In this document: piece by piece, positions 35,979 to 44,871 of the stretch
Layout of the letters: each line of letters opens with the position of its first letter
Position numbering within the stretch: the stretch's first letter is position 1
NCBI GenBank assembly: GCA_041653015.1
Contig: JBAZGG010000005.1
Location: forward strand, 19,819-83,818
From: JBAZGG01 sp041653015
Lineage (GTDB): Bacteria; Bacillota_I; Bacilli_A; RFN20; CAG-826
Reading direction: 5' to 3'
DNA: 64,000 nt
The notes under the pieces: model-generated
What the model saw: the letters and a program-made list of their open reading frames with translations, nothing else
Database searches by the model: none
Told to the model about the DNA's origin: nothing
Made by a program: the position numbers and the translations under genes

Positions 35979-36160
35979 CTTACTCTATAAGTGTAATAAT
36001 ACACCAGCGGAGAATATGCTTTTCACGAGTTTATGAGTGATTCTTTGCGATGATGACAAAAGCGTATGCTATCTTGCAATATATTCATATATTAATTAGA
36101 ATATTTGCTGACTATCTAGCAGTTCAAACTAGATGAAAAATATGATGAGAAAGAAGGGCT

Positions 36161-37330
36161 ATGAAAATTACGGTTGTCTGCGATGTCCTCGGTGAAGAAA
36201 ACAACGGTACGACGATTGCGGCGATGAACCTCATTCGCTATTTGCAGTCGCGTGGACACGAAGTGAGAATCGTCTGCCCTGATAAAGATAAGAAAGATGC
36301 CAAAGGCTATTATGTCGTTCCGACATTAAATCTAGGGATTTTCAATAATTACATCAAAAAGAACGGTGTAGTCATCTCGAAAGCCGATACGATGATTTTA
36401 GCCCGCGCTATTAAAGATGCTGATGTCATCCATATCATGCTGCCGTTTTCTTTAGGAAGGCGAACAGCTAAAATAGCTCAGAAAATGCATAAGCCTTTAA
36501 CCGCTGGTTTTCACGCTCAGGCAGAAAACTTGACCAATCATGTCTTCTTGATGAATGCTGGCATCGCTAATCTTCTCGTCTATAAAAATTTCTATAGCCA
36601 TTTCTATCGATATATCGACTGCGTTCACTATCCGACTGAATTTATTAAAAACGTCTTTGAATCTAAGACTCATAAGACTAACGCGTATGTCATCTCCAAT
36701 GGTGTCGTCTCATCATTTGTTAAGAAAGAAGTGGCGAGACCTCCTGAATTCAAAGATAGATATCTAATCTTGTTCACCGGTCGCTATTCCAAAGAGAAGT
36801 CTCATCACGTCTTAATCGATGCGATTAAACATTCTAAATACAAAGACAAGATTCAATTGATATTCGCTGGCGAAGGACCGCAAAAAAAGAAAATTGAAAA
36901 GTTAGGCAGCGAATTGCCACTTCATCCCATCATGAAATTTTTCTCTCATGAAGAGATCATCAATATGATCAATATGTCGGATCTCTATGTTCATCCCGCC
37001 GAGATAGAGATAGAAGCTATCTCTTGCCTTGAAGCGATCTCCTGCGGTCTCGTTCCTGTCATCTCTGATAGCAAGAGAAGTGCGACGCGCTTTTTTGCTC
37101 TCGACGAAAAGAATCTGTTTGAGAACAGAAATAGTCATGACCTCGCTAGAAAGATTGACTACTGGCTTGAACACCCACAAGAGAAAATTAAGCGCTCAGA
37201 AGACTATCTCGGATATACGAAGCAATTCAGTCGCGATCTCTGCATGAAGAGAATGGAAGAAATGCTCTATGATGCGATCAGAATCAGCAAAGAGAAATTT
37301 GCGAAGATTGAACAGCAGAACAAAAAATAG
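36161..37330 (+). CDS. GT4-family glycosyltransferase (glycolipid type)
   Basis: This 389-residue GT-B fold enzyme transfers a sugar from a nucleotide donor. It has G-E-E-N-N-G-T-T-I-A-A-M-N-L at the N-terminus, L-F-T-G-R-Y-S-K-E-K-S (about 203) and I-F-A-G-E-G-P-Q (about 230) in the second domain, and an E-x7-E motif (E-I-E-I-E-A-I-S-C-L-E-A, about 284). It resembles the alpha-glucosyl-diacylglycerol synthases of Acholeplasma and streptococci. The next gene, 3 nt away, is an acyltransferase, which supports membrane glycolipid synthesis. The start has a GAAGGG ribosome site. Confidence 0.85.
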   Translation: MKITVVCDVLGEENNGTTIAAMNLIRYLQSRGHEVRIVCPDKDKKDAKGYYVVPTLNLGIFNNYIKKNGVVISKADTMILARAIKDADVIHIMLPFSLGRRTAKIAQKMHKPLTAGFHAQAENLTNHVFLMNAGIANLLVYKNFYSHFYRYIDCVHYPTEFIKNVFESKTHKTNAYVISNGVVSSFVKKEVARPPEFKDRYLILFTGRYSKEKSHHVLIDAIKHSKYKDKIQLIFAGEGPQKKKIEKLGSELPLHPIMKFFSHEEIINMINMSDLYVHPAEIEIEAISCLEAISCGLVPVISDSKRSATRFFALDEKNLFENRNSHDLARKIDYWLEHPQEKIKRSEDYLGYTKQFSRDLCMKRMEEMLYDAIRISKEKFAKIEQQNKK

Positions 37331-37333
37331 TTT

Positions 37334-38134
37334 ATGAAAGCTAAAAAAGTCATCTATTATCACGATCCTCTCAACGACGATTTCGCGGGGACGGAGATCG
37401 ACACCAAACCGTTGAAGACCGATTTTAAATATGTTCACAAGAATGTCTTTTGGAAGTTTTCTTCTTTTCTTCTGTATTATTTGCTCGCCATGCCAATTTT
37501 ATTTTTTTATGCCAAGATCAGATGCGGTGTGCGAGTTAAGAATAAAAAAGTTCTTCGCCAAGTTCGCAGACGAGGATATTTTCTCTATGGCAATCACACG
37601 CAGAGCATCGACGCTTTTACTGGTCATGTGATGGTGGCGAGGCCTAAAAAAGGATATGTCGTCGCCAATACAGACGCTCTATCAATCAAAGGTCTCGGGT
37701 GGCTCGTCATGATGCTCGGCACTTTACCATTGCCGAATACCGTCGAAGGGATGAGACGATTCCTCGAGGCAATGGAATATCGCCTCAAGAAGCAGAGAAG
37801 ATGTATCATCATCTATCCTGAAGCGCACATCTGGCCTTACTATAATGACATCAGAGATTTTTCTAATGCATCATTTCGCTATCCGGTGAAATATGACGCT
37901 CCCATCATCGCGATGTGCGCTACTTATCGCAAGAGAAGAATAAATGGTGATCATAATCGCCCGCGGATGATCATCACGCTCTCGGAGCCATTCTATCCCG
38001 ATAAGAATTTATCTACGAAAGAAGCGATGAGCGATCTGAGAGATAAAGTCTATGCTTTTATGAAGCATACGATCAAAGAGAATAAGTCCTATGCATATAT
38101 CGATTATATCTATAGTCCACACGTCGATAAGTAA
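37334..38134 (+). CDS. PlsC-like 1-acylglycerol-phosphate acyltransferase
   Basis: This 266-residue membrane-bound acyltransferase has a TM segment at about 40-62, the catalytic H-x4-D block N-H-T-Q-S-I-D-A-F (about 90), and Y-P-E-A-H-I-W-P-Y in place of the usual F-P-E-G-T-R (about 160). Loss of the G-x-R part suggests a substrate other than lysophosphatidate. It forms an operon with the glycosyltransferase just upstream, so acylation of a glycolipid or its precursor is likely. Confidence 0.8.
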   Translation: MKAKKVIYYHDPLNDDFAGTEIDTKPLKTDFKYVHKNVFWKFSSFLLYYLLAMPILFFYAKIRCGVRVKNKKVLRQVRRRGYFLYGNHTQSIDAFTGHVMVARPKKGYVVANTDALSIKGLGWLVMMLGTLPLPNTVEGMRRFLEAMEYRLKKQRRCIIIYPEAHIWPYYNDIRDFSNASFRYPVKYDAPIIAMCATYRKRRINGDHNRPRMIITLSEPFYPDKNLSTKEAMSDLRDKVYAFMKHTIKENKSYAYIDYIYSPHVDK

Positions 38135-38204
38135 AGCATCATCATTGACTTTGTGATAATTATTACTCCATAATAAAATCACTTATTGGAGGAAATATTT
38201 TATT

Positions 38205-38750
38205 ATGAGCAAATCGTTAAAAGGAACGAAGACTGAAAAGAATCTTCAGACAGCTTTTGCTGGCGAGTCGCAAGCGCGCAACAAATATACTTATTATGCG
38301 AGCAAGGCTAAGAAGGAAGGCTATGAACAGATTTCGGCTTTGTTTTTAGAGACTGCCGAGAACGAAAGAGAGCACGCCAAACTCTGGTTTAAGCATCTCC
38401 ATGGTGGTGAAGTGCCAGCGACGGATGTCAATCTCTTAGATGCCGCTGATGGCGAGAATTATGAATGGACGACGATGTATGCCGATATGGCAAAAGTAGC
38501 CAGAGAAGAAGGATTTCCTGAAATCGCTCTTCAAATGGAAGGCGTCGCTAAAGTTGAAAAAGAACACGAAGAGAGATATCGTCGGCTATTAGCAAATGTT
38601 AAAGGTGGTAAAGTCTTCATCGCTCCCGACGTCGTGGTGTGGAAGTGCCGCAATTGCGGACATATCCATATCAGCAAGCAAGCTCCTAAAATTTGCCCAG
38701 TCTGTGAGCATCCTCAAGCCTACTTTGAACTTCGCGCGATAAATTATTAA
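38205..38750 (+). CDS. Rubrerythrin
   Basis: This 181-residue peroxide-scavenging protein of anaerobes has an N-terminal diiron ferritin-like domain with E-S-Q-A-R-N-K-Y (about 22), E-x-x-E-R-E-H-A (about 55) and the later E-x-x-H helix (K-E-H-E-E-R-Y), and a C-terminal rubredoxin domain with C-R-N-C-G-H and C-P-V-C-E-H-P (about 146-165). All iron ligands are present. A very strong Shine-Dalgarno (TTGGAGGAA) suggests high expression. Single gene with its own terminator. Confidence 0.95.
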   Translation: MSKSLKGTKTEKNLQTAFAGESQARNKYTYYASKAKKEGYEQISALFLETAENEREHAKLWFKHLHGGEVPATDVNLLDAADGENYEWTTMYADMAKVAREEGFPEIALQMEGVAKVEKEHEERYRRLLANVKGGKVFIAPDVVVWKCRNCGHIHISKQAPKICPVCEHPQAYFELRAINY

Positions 38751-38766
38751 TGGATAAGAAGATTAT

Positions 38767-38795
38767 TCCCTCACTATGTGAGGGATTTTCTTTTG
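38767..38795 (+). terminator. Rho-independent terminator
   Basis: An 8-bp stem TCCCTCAC/GTGAGGGA (38767-38774 with 38778-38785) is followed by TTTTCTTTT. Confidence 0.87.
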
Positions 38796-38857
38796 TTATA
38801 AATTATTTATGTCTTGCATTTTTCTTCGATATTATAGATAATAAATAAGCACGTATT

Positions 38858-38933
38858 GGACCAGTGGTGTAGCGATTAACATGTCTCCCTGTCACGGAGA
38901 AGATCGCGGGTTTAAGTCCCGTCTGGTCCGCCA
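38858..38933 (+). tRNA. tRNA-Asp (GTC)
   Basis: Acceptor GGACCAG/CTGGTCC, anticodon loop CTGTCAC, normal T arm, encoded CCA. Seven nt before tRNA-Phe. Confidence 0.97.
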
Positions 38934-38940
38934 AAAGTGT

Positions 38941-39016
<76 letters not shown>

Positions 39017-39030
39017 TAATACAAAAAAAT

Positions 39031-39055
39031 AGACGCCGATAAGCGTCTTTTTTTA
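39031..39055 (+). terminator. Terminator after tRNA-Phe
   Basis: A 6-bp stem AGACGC/GCGTCT (39031-39036 with 39043-39048) is followed by seven T residues. Confidence 0.87.
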
Positions 39056-39189
39056 ATTTAAGATATCATATTTATCAATCCATATAATCCAAAAAATGTC
39101 GCGATGTTTAATTGCATATTAACAAAGCGAGTTATTCTTACATTTTTAAACGCCCGTTTAACATGAAATAATAGAAATCTACTTTAAAA

Positions 39190-39218
39190 TTGTCTTTCAT
39201 TATATGCTGTGTTATAGT
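39190..39218 (+). promoter_or_regulatory. Promoter of the Mg2+ ATPase leader
   Basis: TTGTCT (39190-39195), 17-nt spacer, TATAGT (39213-39218). The predicted start near 39225 leaves a leader of about 185 nt. Confidence 0.65.
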
Positions 39219-39224
39219 CGAGAC

Positions 39225-39409
39225 GACATACGAAGGCGAGGTGGGATATATGGATAGTATACCTGGGCATTGTAGACCGTATATAGAGAAAACAAATCTA
39301 TACTATTCGATATCCACTTCTTTCACAAAATAAAAGCATCATTTCATAGAAGCGACTTATCATTTAGCGCTCATCTGTTTTCGTTCCAAAATCATTGGGA
39401 GAAACACTT
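39225..39409 (+). promoter_or_regulatory. Structured 5' leader of the MgtA-type gene
   Basis: Within this leader an interrupted helix forms from GTGG (39241) / ATAT / ATAGTATA (39254-39261) against TATACTAT (39299-39306) / ATAT / CCAC. It encloses a loop of about 37 nt with ACCTGGGCA-type purine-rich sequence. Position ahead of a Mg2+ P-type ATPase suggests a metal-responsive or regulatory RNA. It does not show the conserved core of the M-box or of the manganese riboswitch, so the class is unknown. Confidence 0.45.
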
Positions 39410-42112
39410 ATGGATAAAAAAAATATTGTCCGCGTTAAAAAAAACGCTAAGACGAGTTCGAATGAAAATTTAAAAAGAGTTGCCATGATGGATAAGATGA
39501 AATTATTCAAACATTTTTCTTCATCTCCATTAGGCTTAAAAGGCGAAGATATCATCGAAGAGCAGAGAAGCAAGCATGGCAACAATAAGTTTAGCAGTGA
39601 GAAAAAGAAATCCGGATTTCGTAAATTCCTCGAAGCGTTTCTTAATCCGTTTACCGGGATTTTGTTCGTCATCGCGGCCGTTTCCTTTACCACTGACGTC
39701 GTGCTCGCTGATCCAAATAGCAGAAACTATGTGACGTGTTCTATCATCGTCGTCTTGGTTCTTTTCTCAGGCGTATTGCGATTTGTCCAGGAGTTGAAGA
39801 GTTCAAAAGCGATGGATAGTCTCCTCTCCATGATTGAAACCACAACCGCTGTGATGCGAGATGGAATTACAAAAGAGATACCGATCGATGAAGTGGTGGT
39901 GGGCGATATCATCCATCTGACCGCTGGTGATATCGTTCCATGCGATGGAAGAATCATCGATGCCAAAGACTTGTTTATCACTCAAGCCGCCCTCACTGGC
40001 GAATCTGAACCAGCGGAGAAATCTCCTGTTTGTGATCATCCGATACTCAAAACGATCACCGATGTTCGCAGCTTGGTTTTTATGGGCACCACCGTGTTGA
40101 GCGGAAGCGCAAATATGATCGCTATTCAAGTCGGTAAAAACACGATTTTAGGCGAGACGGCAAAAACGCTGACCGTCAAGGTTCCACCGACCAGTTTTGA
40201 AAAGGGCATCAAATCGATATCGCTGATACTGATCTATTTCATGGTCGTGATGGCCACGATCGTCTTGCTCATCAACGGTTTTTTGAAAAACAATTGGCTC
40301 AGCGCTTTCTTATTCGCGATCTCTGTCGCCGTCGGTCTGACGCCAGAGATGCTGCCGATGATCGTCACGACCTGCTTAGCGAAAGGCGCGACGCTGATGG
40401 CGAAGAAAAAAGTCATCATCAAAAAGCTCGATTCGATTCAGAATTTTGGCGCGATGGATATTTTGTGCACGGATAAAACGGGGACGTTGACGCAAGATCA
40501 AGTCGTTCTTGAGCAGCATTTAGATGTCCATGGACAAGATGATACGCGCGTGCTTCGTCACGCCTTTTTAAATGCCTATTATCAAACTGGGCTTAAAAAT
40601 ATTCTCGATCTATCCATCATCAACAAAACGAATGAACTTTCGGCAAAGTTTAGCGAATTAAAAGCTCTGCAGAGCGATTACCAAAAAGTGGATGAGATAC
40701 CATTTGATTTCGCTCGTCGAAGGATGAGCGTCGTGGTCAAAAATAAGATGGGCAAAGTCCAGGTTATCACCAAAGGTGCAGTAGAAGAGATCATCAATAT
40801 CTGTTCATTTGTGGAATATCATGGAAAAGTCGAACCATTGACGGCGGATTTGAAGAAGGAGATATTCGCGAACGTGGCTAAACTCAACGCGAATGGAATG
40901 CGCGTCATCGCTGTCGCGCAGAAGACGAATCCAGCTCCAGTCGGGACCTTCTCTGTCAAAGATGAGGAGGAAATGGTTCTCATCGGTTATTTGACATTCC
41001 TCGATCCCGCCAAACCATCTGCCAAAGCTGCGATCAAAGAATTGTTGCAATATGGAGTAAATATTAAAATTCTCACCGGAGACAATGAGATTGTCACGCA
41101 GAGAATCTGTCAAGATGTCGGCTTGAATGCGAAGAGCATCATGCTCGGTTCGGAAGTGGATGAACTGAGCGATAGCCAATTGAAACTTCGAGTGGATGAG
41201 ACTGTTATTTTTGCTAAACTCCTACCCGAACAAAAAGCTCGCGTCGTTCGTTTGCTAAAAGCTAAAGGCCATGTCGTCGGATATATGGGCGATGGCATCA
41301 ATGACGCTCCCGCGATGCGCGAAGCCGATATAGGGATAAGCGTCGATAGCGCTGTCGATATCGCTAAAGAATCAGCCGATGTTATTCTGCTCGAAAAGAA
41401 TCTCAATGTTCTCAAAGAGGGATTGATTGAAGGGCGAAAAGTATATAACAATCTGATGAAGTATATCAAGATTACCGCCAGCTCTAATTTTGGCAATATG
41501 CTCTCCGTCGTCATCGCCAGTATCATGCTGCCATTCCTGCCCATGCTCCCAGTCCAATTGATTCTGCTCAATATGATCTACGACATTTCTTGTACCGCTC
41601 TGCCGTGGGATAATGTCGATCCTGAATACCTTCTCCAACCGAGAAAATGGGAAGCCAAAGACATCGTTCGCTTCGTCTTTTCATTCGGTCCGATCTCATC
41701 CATTTTTGATATCACGACATTCGTCATGCTCTTCTACATATTCGGTCCGATGGCTTTTGGTGGATCATACGATAGTTTATCTATCGAACAACAATTTAGC
41801 TTTGCTATGCTCTTTCAAACCGGTTGGTTCATCGAGTCGATATGGACTCAACTCGTCGTCATTCACATCCTGCGTTCAAAACGTTTTCCTCTCGTCCAAT
41901 CCAAAGCCGCTCCGATGGTTTATTTCTTTACGGTCATGATCATCATATTCTCTTCTCTAATCTGCTATATACCATATGTGAGTGAAGCCTTCCATCTCTG
42001 GAATATCACGCCTATATTCTTCCTCTATGTCATCGGTGTGGTAGTGGTCTATGCTCTCATCGCTTCCTTAGTGAAGATGATCTATGTAAAAAAGCATCCA
42101 TCATTCTTATAA
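39410..42112 (+). CDS. mgtA: Magnesium-translocating P-type ATPase
   Basis: This P-type ATPase of 900 residues imports Mg2+. It has the T-G-E-S actuator loop (A-L-T-G-E-S-E-P, about 197), the P3 type TM element V-G-L-T-P-E-M-L-P-M-I-V (about 306), the phosphorylation motif C-T-D-K-T-G-T-L-T (about 349), and the hinge G-D-G-I-N-D-A-P-A-M (about 627). The TM6-type N-M-I-Y-D-I-S-C-T-A-L-P-W-D-N-V-D is specific to MgtA/MgtB. The N-terminal tail is Lys-rich. Start at 39410, eight nt after GGGAG, chosen over a TTG upstream. A long structured leader precedes it, consistent with Mg2+ control. Confidence 0.92.
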   Translation: MDKKNIVRVKKNAKTSSNENLKRVAMMDKMKLFKHFSSSPLGLKGEDIIEEQRSKHGNNKFSSEKKKSGFRKFLEAFLNPFTGILFVIAAVSFTTDVVLADPNSRNYVTCSIIVVLVLFSGVLRFVQELKSSKAMDSLLSMIETTTAVMRDGITKEIPIDEVVVGDIIHLTAGDIVPCDGRIIDAKDLFITQAALTGESEPAEKSPVCDHPILKTITDVRSLVFMGTTVLSGSANMIAIQVGKNTILGETAKTLTVKVPPTSFEKGIKSISLILIYFMVVMATIVLLINGFLKNNWLSAFLFAISVAVGLTPEMLPMIVTTCLAKGATLMAKKKVIIKKLDSIQNFGAMDILCTDKTGTLTQDQVVLEQHLDVHGQDDTRVLRHAFLNAYYQTGLKNILDLSIINKTNELSAKFSELKALQSDYQKVDEIPFDFARRRMSVVVKNKMGKVQVITKGAVEEIINICSFVEYHGKVEPLTADLKKEIFANVAKLNANGMRVIAVAQKTNPAPVGTFSVKDEEEMVLIGYLTFLDPAKPSAKAAIKELLQYGVNIKILTGDNEIVTQRICQDVGLNAKSIMLGSEVDELSDSQLKLRVDETVIFAKLLPEQKARVVRLLKAKGHVVGYMGDGINDAPAMREADIGISVDSAVDIAKESADVILLEKNLNVLKEGLIEGRKVYNNLMKYIKITASSNFGNMLSVVIASIMLPFLPMLPVQLILLNMIYDISCTALPWDNVDPEYLLQPRKWEAKDIVRFVFSFGPISSIFDITTFVMLFYIFGPMAFGGSYDSLSIEQQFSFAMLFQTGWFIESIWTQLVVIHILRSKRFPLVQSKAAPMVYFFTVMIIIFSSLICYIPYVSEAFHLWNITPIFFLYVIGVVVVYALIASLVKMIYVKKHPSFL

Positions 42113-42243
42113 TTCTGACGACTAGTTTGCTTCTTCGCTTATTTTTCTCTACTCGTCACACTATATTTATTTTAAGAGACGTAAGTGATATATTAAGTAT
42201 AATATGTGCCTAAAGTCATCGTAATATATCCAAGGAGAATCTC

Positions 42244-44097
42244 ATGGAAGAACAGAATGATTTATTAGAACCGGTACGAATATATAATTCTAAATTAAAA
42301 GATCAATTTCACCAAAATGCCGAATCATTTTTTGATGAACTGACAAAAAAAGCTGGCACCGATATAGGTGCCAACCGAGTGACTATCAATGAATATAAAC
42401 AGCTGTGCACTCAATTGGATAAAGGGATCAGCAAGAAAAAAGGTTTAACTAAGTTAAAAGGATTTTTAATCGCTCTCACCATCATCGCTCTTGTGGCCGC
42501 TATCGTCCTGTTCGTGATGTGCGGAATTAATAAGGCTAGCAATTTTGTTCTATTCATCATCGTCGGCATCTGTCTCGTCTTGTTTGCTGCTGGGATGATC
42601 GTTCTTCTCGCCGTTAAAATTCGAACAGCGTTAAACGACGCAAAAAAAGTGGTGGAGAAATTACAAAAAGCCTGTGAAGAGAAAAAGAACGAGGGATTCG
42701 TTCAGATGAAATCGTTGAATGCTTCCTATGATTGGAACATTCCTATCTCTCTCGCCACTAAGACGACACCACTCATTCAATTAGATACTTTTTTTAGCGC
42801 GGATAAATATGAATATCTCCACGAAAAATATGGCTTCAATGAAAACACGGATGAATCGATTTCGAGCATTTATGCTCAATCGGGTTCAATTCTAGGCAAC
42901 CCATTCGTCATCAAGCGCGACTACTCCCGACGCATGGGAACATACACATATGAAGGCAGCATCACCATTTCGTGGACGACGACCATTCCTACGAAAGATG
43001 GATATCAAACCGTCACGCACACACAAACGTTGACAGCGACCGTGACAAAACCTAAACCATACTACTATCTCGATACTTGTCTCATCTTCGGCTCTGAAGC
43101 CGCTCCTAGGTTGAGCTTTTCTCGACAGCCGAGCGATGCTAACAAAATGTCAGAAAAAGATATTGATAGGTATGTCAAATCATTTGATAAGAAACTCGAT
43201 AAGATGGTGGAGGAGAGCTTGAAGAAAAATCAAAATTTCACTCCGCTGACGAATACTGAATTTGAAGCCTTATTCAACGCTTTAAACCGCGACAACGAAG
43301 TCGAGTTTCGTTTATTGTTCACCCCTCTAGCGCAGAAGAGCATGATCGAACTCATAAAATCGAAAGTGCCATTTGGAGATAATTTCTCCTTTGTTAAAAG
43401 TCATTGCCTGAATTATATCGATGCTCGCCACATGGAGAATGCTATGCTAGAATTTTCTCCGTCGATGTTCATCGATTTCGATTACGACAATGCCAAGTTA
43501 CATTTTATAAACACTTGCGATGATTATTTTAGAAACCTATTCTTCCAATTGGCGCCTCTTCTAACCATTCCTCTCTACCAGCAGCACAAAGCTTTTGAAT
43601 ACATCTATCAGCAGCCATACTACGGCAATATCACGAGATTTGAAGTGGAATCGATGGCGAACTCCTATAGCTCTGCGCTATTTAAGAATCCGATCAGCGC
43701 TACGCCCGCCATTTTAAAGAGCATGTTCGAGAAAAAGGAAGGCAAAGCCGATAAAGTCACCATCCGCGCTCATTCGTATAAGACGATTGAACACATCGAA
43801 ATCGTTACGAAGATGGGCGGCGATGGTAAGATGCATGACATCCCGGTCCACTGGTTGGAGTATATTCCGATCAGCCAGGACACACCATTTATGGTGCAGG
43901 AGTACAAAGCCACCTATCCCGAATTCAAGAATTCAATCGATTCTGGAAAATTTAACGATTTTGCTCGCAAGAATGTCGGCGATGGTGGCATACTATTTAA
44001 AAGAGGTTTAATTTCATTTCTTACTAACAAGCAGATGGCGAGTTATAATGATAATGAATTAAATACATTACTTAATCTAAACAAGGGGGAAAAATAA
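42244..44097 (+). CDS. Two-TM protein paired with LemA, unknown
   Basis: This 617-residue protein has two close TM segments (about 72-93 and 97-120) and a large cytosolic region with a beta-rich part (about 215-280) and a helical C-terminus. No family motif is recognised. It overlaps the LemA-like gene by one nt, so the two are made together; membrane-anchored LemA proteins are often found with such partner proteins. Shine-Dalgarno AAGGAGA. Confidence 0.65.
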   Translation: MEEQNDLLEPVRIYNSKLKDQFHQNAESFFDELTKKAGTDIGANRVTINEYKQLCTQLDKGISKKKGLTKLKGFLIALTIIALVAAIVLFVMCGINKASNFVLFIIVGICLVLFAAGMIVLLAVKIRTALNDAKKVVEKLQKACEEKKNEGFVQMKSLNASYDWNIPISLATKTTPLIQLDTFFSADKYEYLHEKYGFNENTDESISSIYAQSGSILGNPFVIKRDYSRRMGTYTYEGSITISWTTTIPTKDGYQTVTHTQTLTATVTKPKPYYYLDTCLIFGSEAAPRLSFSRQPSDANKMSEKDIDRYVKSFDKKLDKMVEESLKKNQNFTPLTNTEFEALFNALNRDNEVEFRLLFTPLAQKSMIELIKSKVPFGDNFSFVKSHCLNYIDARHMENAMLEFSPSMFIDFDYDNAKLHFINTCDDYFRNLFFQLAPLLTIPLYQQHKAFEYIYQQPYYGNITRFEVESMANSYSSALFKNPISATPAILKSMFEKKEGKADKVTIRAHSYKTIEHIEIVTKMGGDGKMHDIPVHWLEYIPISQDTPFMVQEYKATYPEFKNSIDSGKFNDFARKNVGDGGILFKRGLISFLTNKQMASYNDNELNTLLNLNKGEK

Positions 44098-44759
44098 TGG
44101 CAAACGAGTTAGATGAAGTGACTGGACCAGTTAACGAACAAGGGCAAGACATCAATGTCATCGCCAAGCAGATTCCTGTTAAAGTAGGAGGAGGAAGCAA
44201 AGTTTTTGAGGTTATCTTGTGGATCCTATGCATCATTCCTGGATTGATTTTCTTATTCATGAAGATCAGCGCGGGTAACTACTTGAGCAAATTACAGCAA
44301 AAGATTCAACACGACGCTTCACAGATCGATAACTTTTTCGAACAGCGAGTGGTTATCTTACAAAACGTCGCTAAGCTTCTCGACAAAGCCGTTGATTTAG
44401 ATAAATCAACCTTCGTCGAAATCGCTAAGTATCGCAGCGGAAGTAATCCTGGCGAGCATCTCAACGATGTCGCTAAAGGCATTGAAAACATCAACGCTAA
44501 AATCAACGTGGCTTTTGAAAACTATCCTGATCTGAAGGCTCATCAAGAAATCGCTGATGCGATGCAACAGAACTCCTATTTACAAAGAGAGATCACCGCT
44601 GCTCGCGAAGTCTACAACGATTCAGTCGCGCAATGGAATCAAGATATCTTCTCTTGGCCAACCAAGATGATCGTTGCGGCCAAACGCGGATATACGACCA
44701 GAATCCCATTCACAACTTCTAAAGAAATTAAAGAAAAAGCCGCTGGCGTATTCTTTTAA
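44097..44759 (+). CDS. LemA family protein
   Basis: This 220-residue protein has one TM segment (about 38-57) followed by the LemA four-helix cytosolic or external domain: N-x-x-x-Q-x-D-x-x-x-x-R-V-V-I-L-Q-N-V-A-K-L, F-E-N-Y-P-D-L-K-A (about 142), Y-N-D-S-V-A-Q-W-N (about 183). LemA proteins are widespread, with roles proposed in membrane stress and export but no proven biochemistry. The N-terminus before the TM is unusually long (37 residues). Operon with the 617-residue protein; terminator follows. Confidence 0.86.
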   Translation: MANELDEVTGPVNEQGQDINVIAKQIPVKVGGGSKVFEVILWILCIIPGLIFLFMKISAGNYLSKLQQKIQHDASQIDNFFEQRVVILQNVAKLLDKAVDLDKSTFVEIAKYRSGSNPGEHLNDVAKGIENINAKINVAFENYPDLKAHQEIADAMQQNSYLQREITAAREVYNDSVAQWNQDIFSWPTKMIVAAKRGYTTRIPFTTSKEIKEKAAGVFF

Positions 44760-44778
44760 TTAATCTCATTTACTACAG

Positions 44779-44802
44779 AGCGGTGGAAACACCGCTTTTT
44801 TT
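44779..44802 (+). terminator. Rho-independent terminator
   Basis: A 7-bp stem AGCGGTG/CACCGCT (44779-44785 with 44790-44796), loop GAAA, then TTTTTT. Confidence 0.92.
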
Positions 44803-44871
44803 CTTATCTCATAAAATAAAACATTTTGCTCATTTTCACCTTTTGTTTTTTAAAACAAGTATAATGATTTC

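Noticed and set aside
39225..39320. M-box Mg2+ riboswitch ahead of mgtA
   Set aside because: Only a short G-A-G-G stretch resembles it; the conserved three-stem core and its terminal block are missing.
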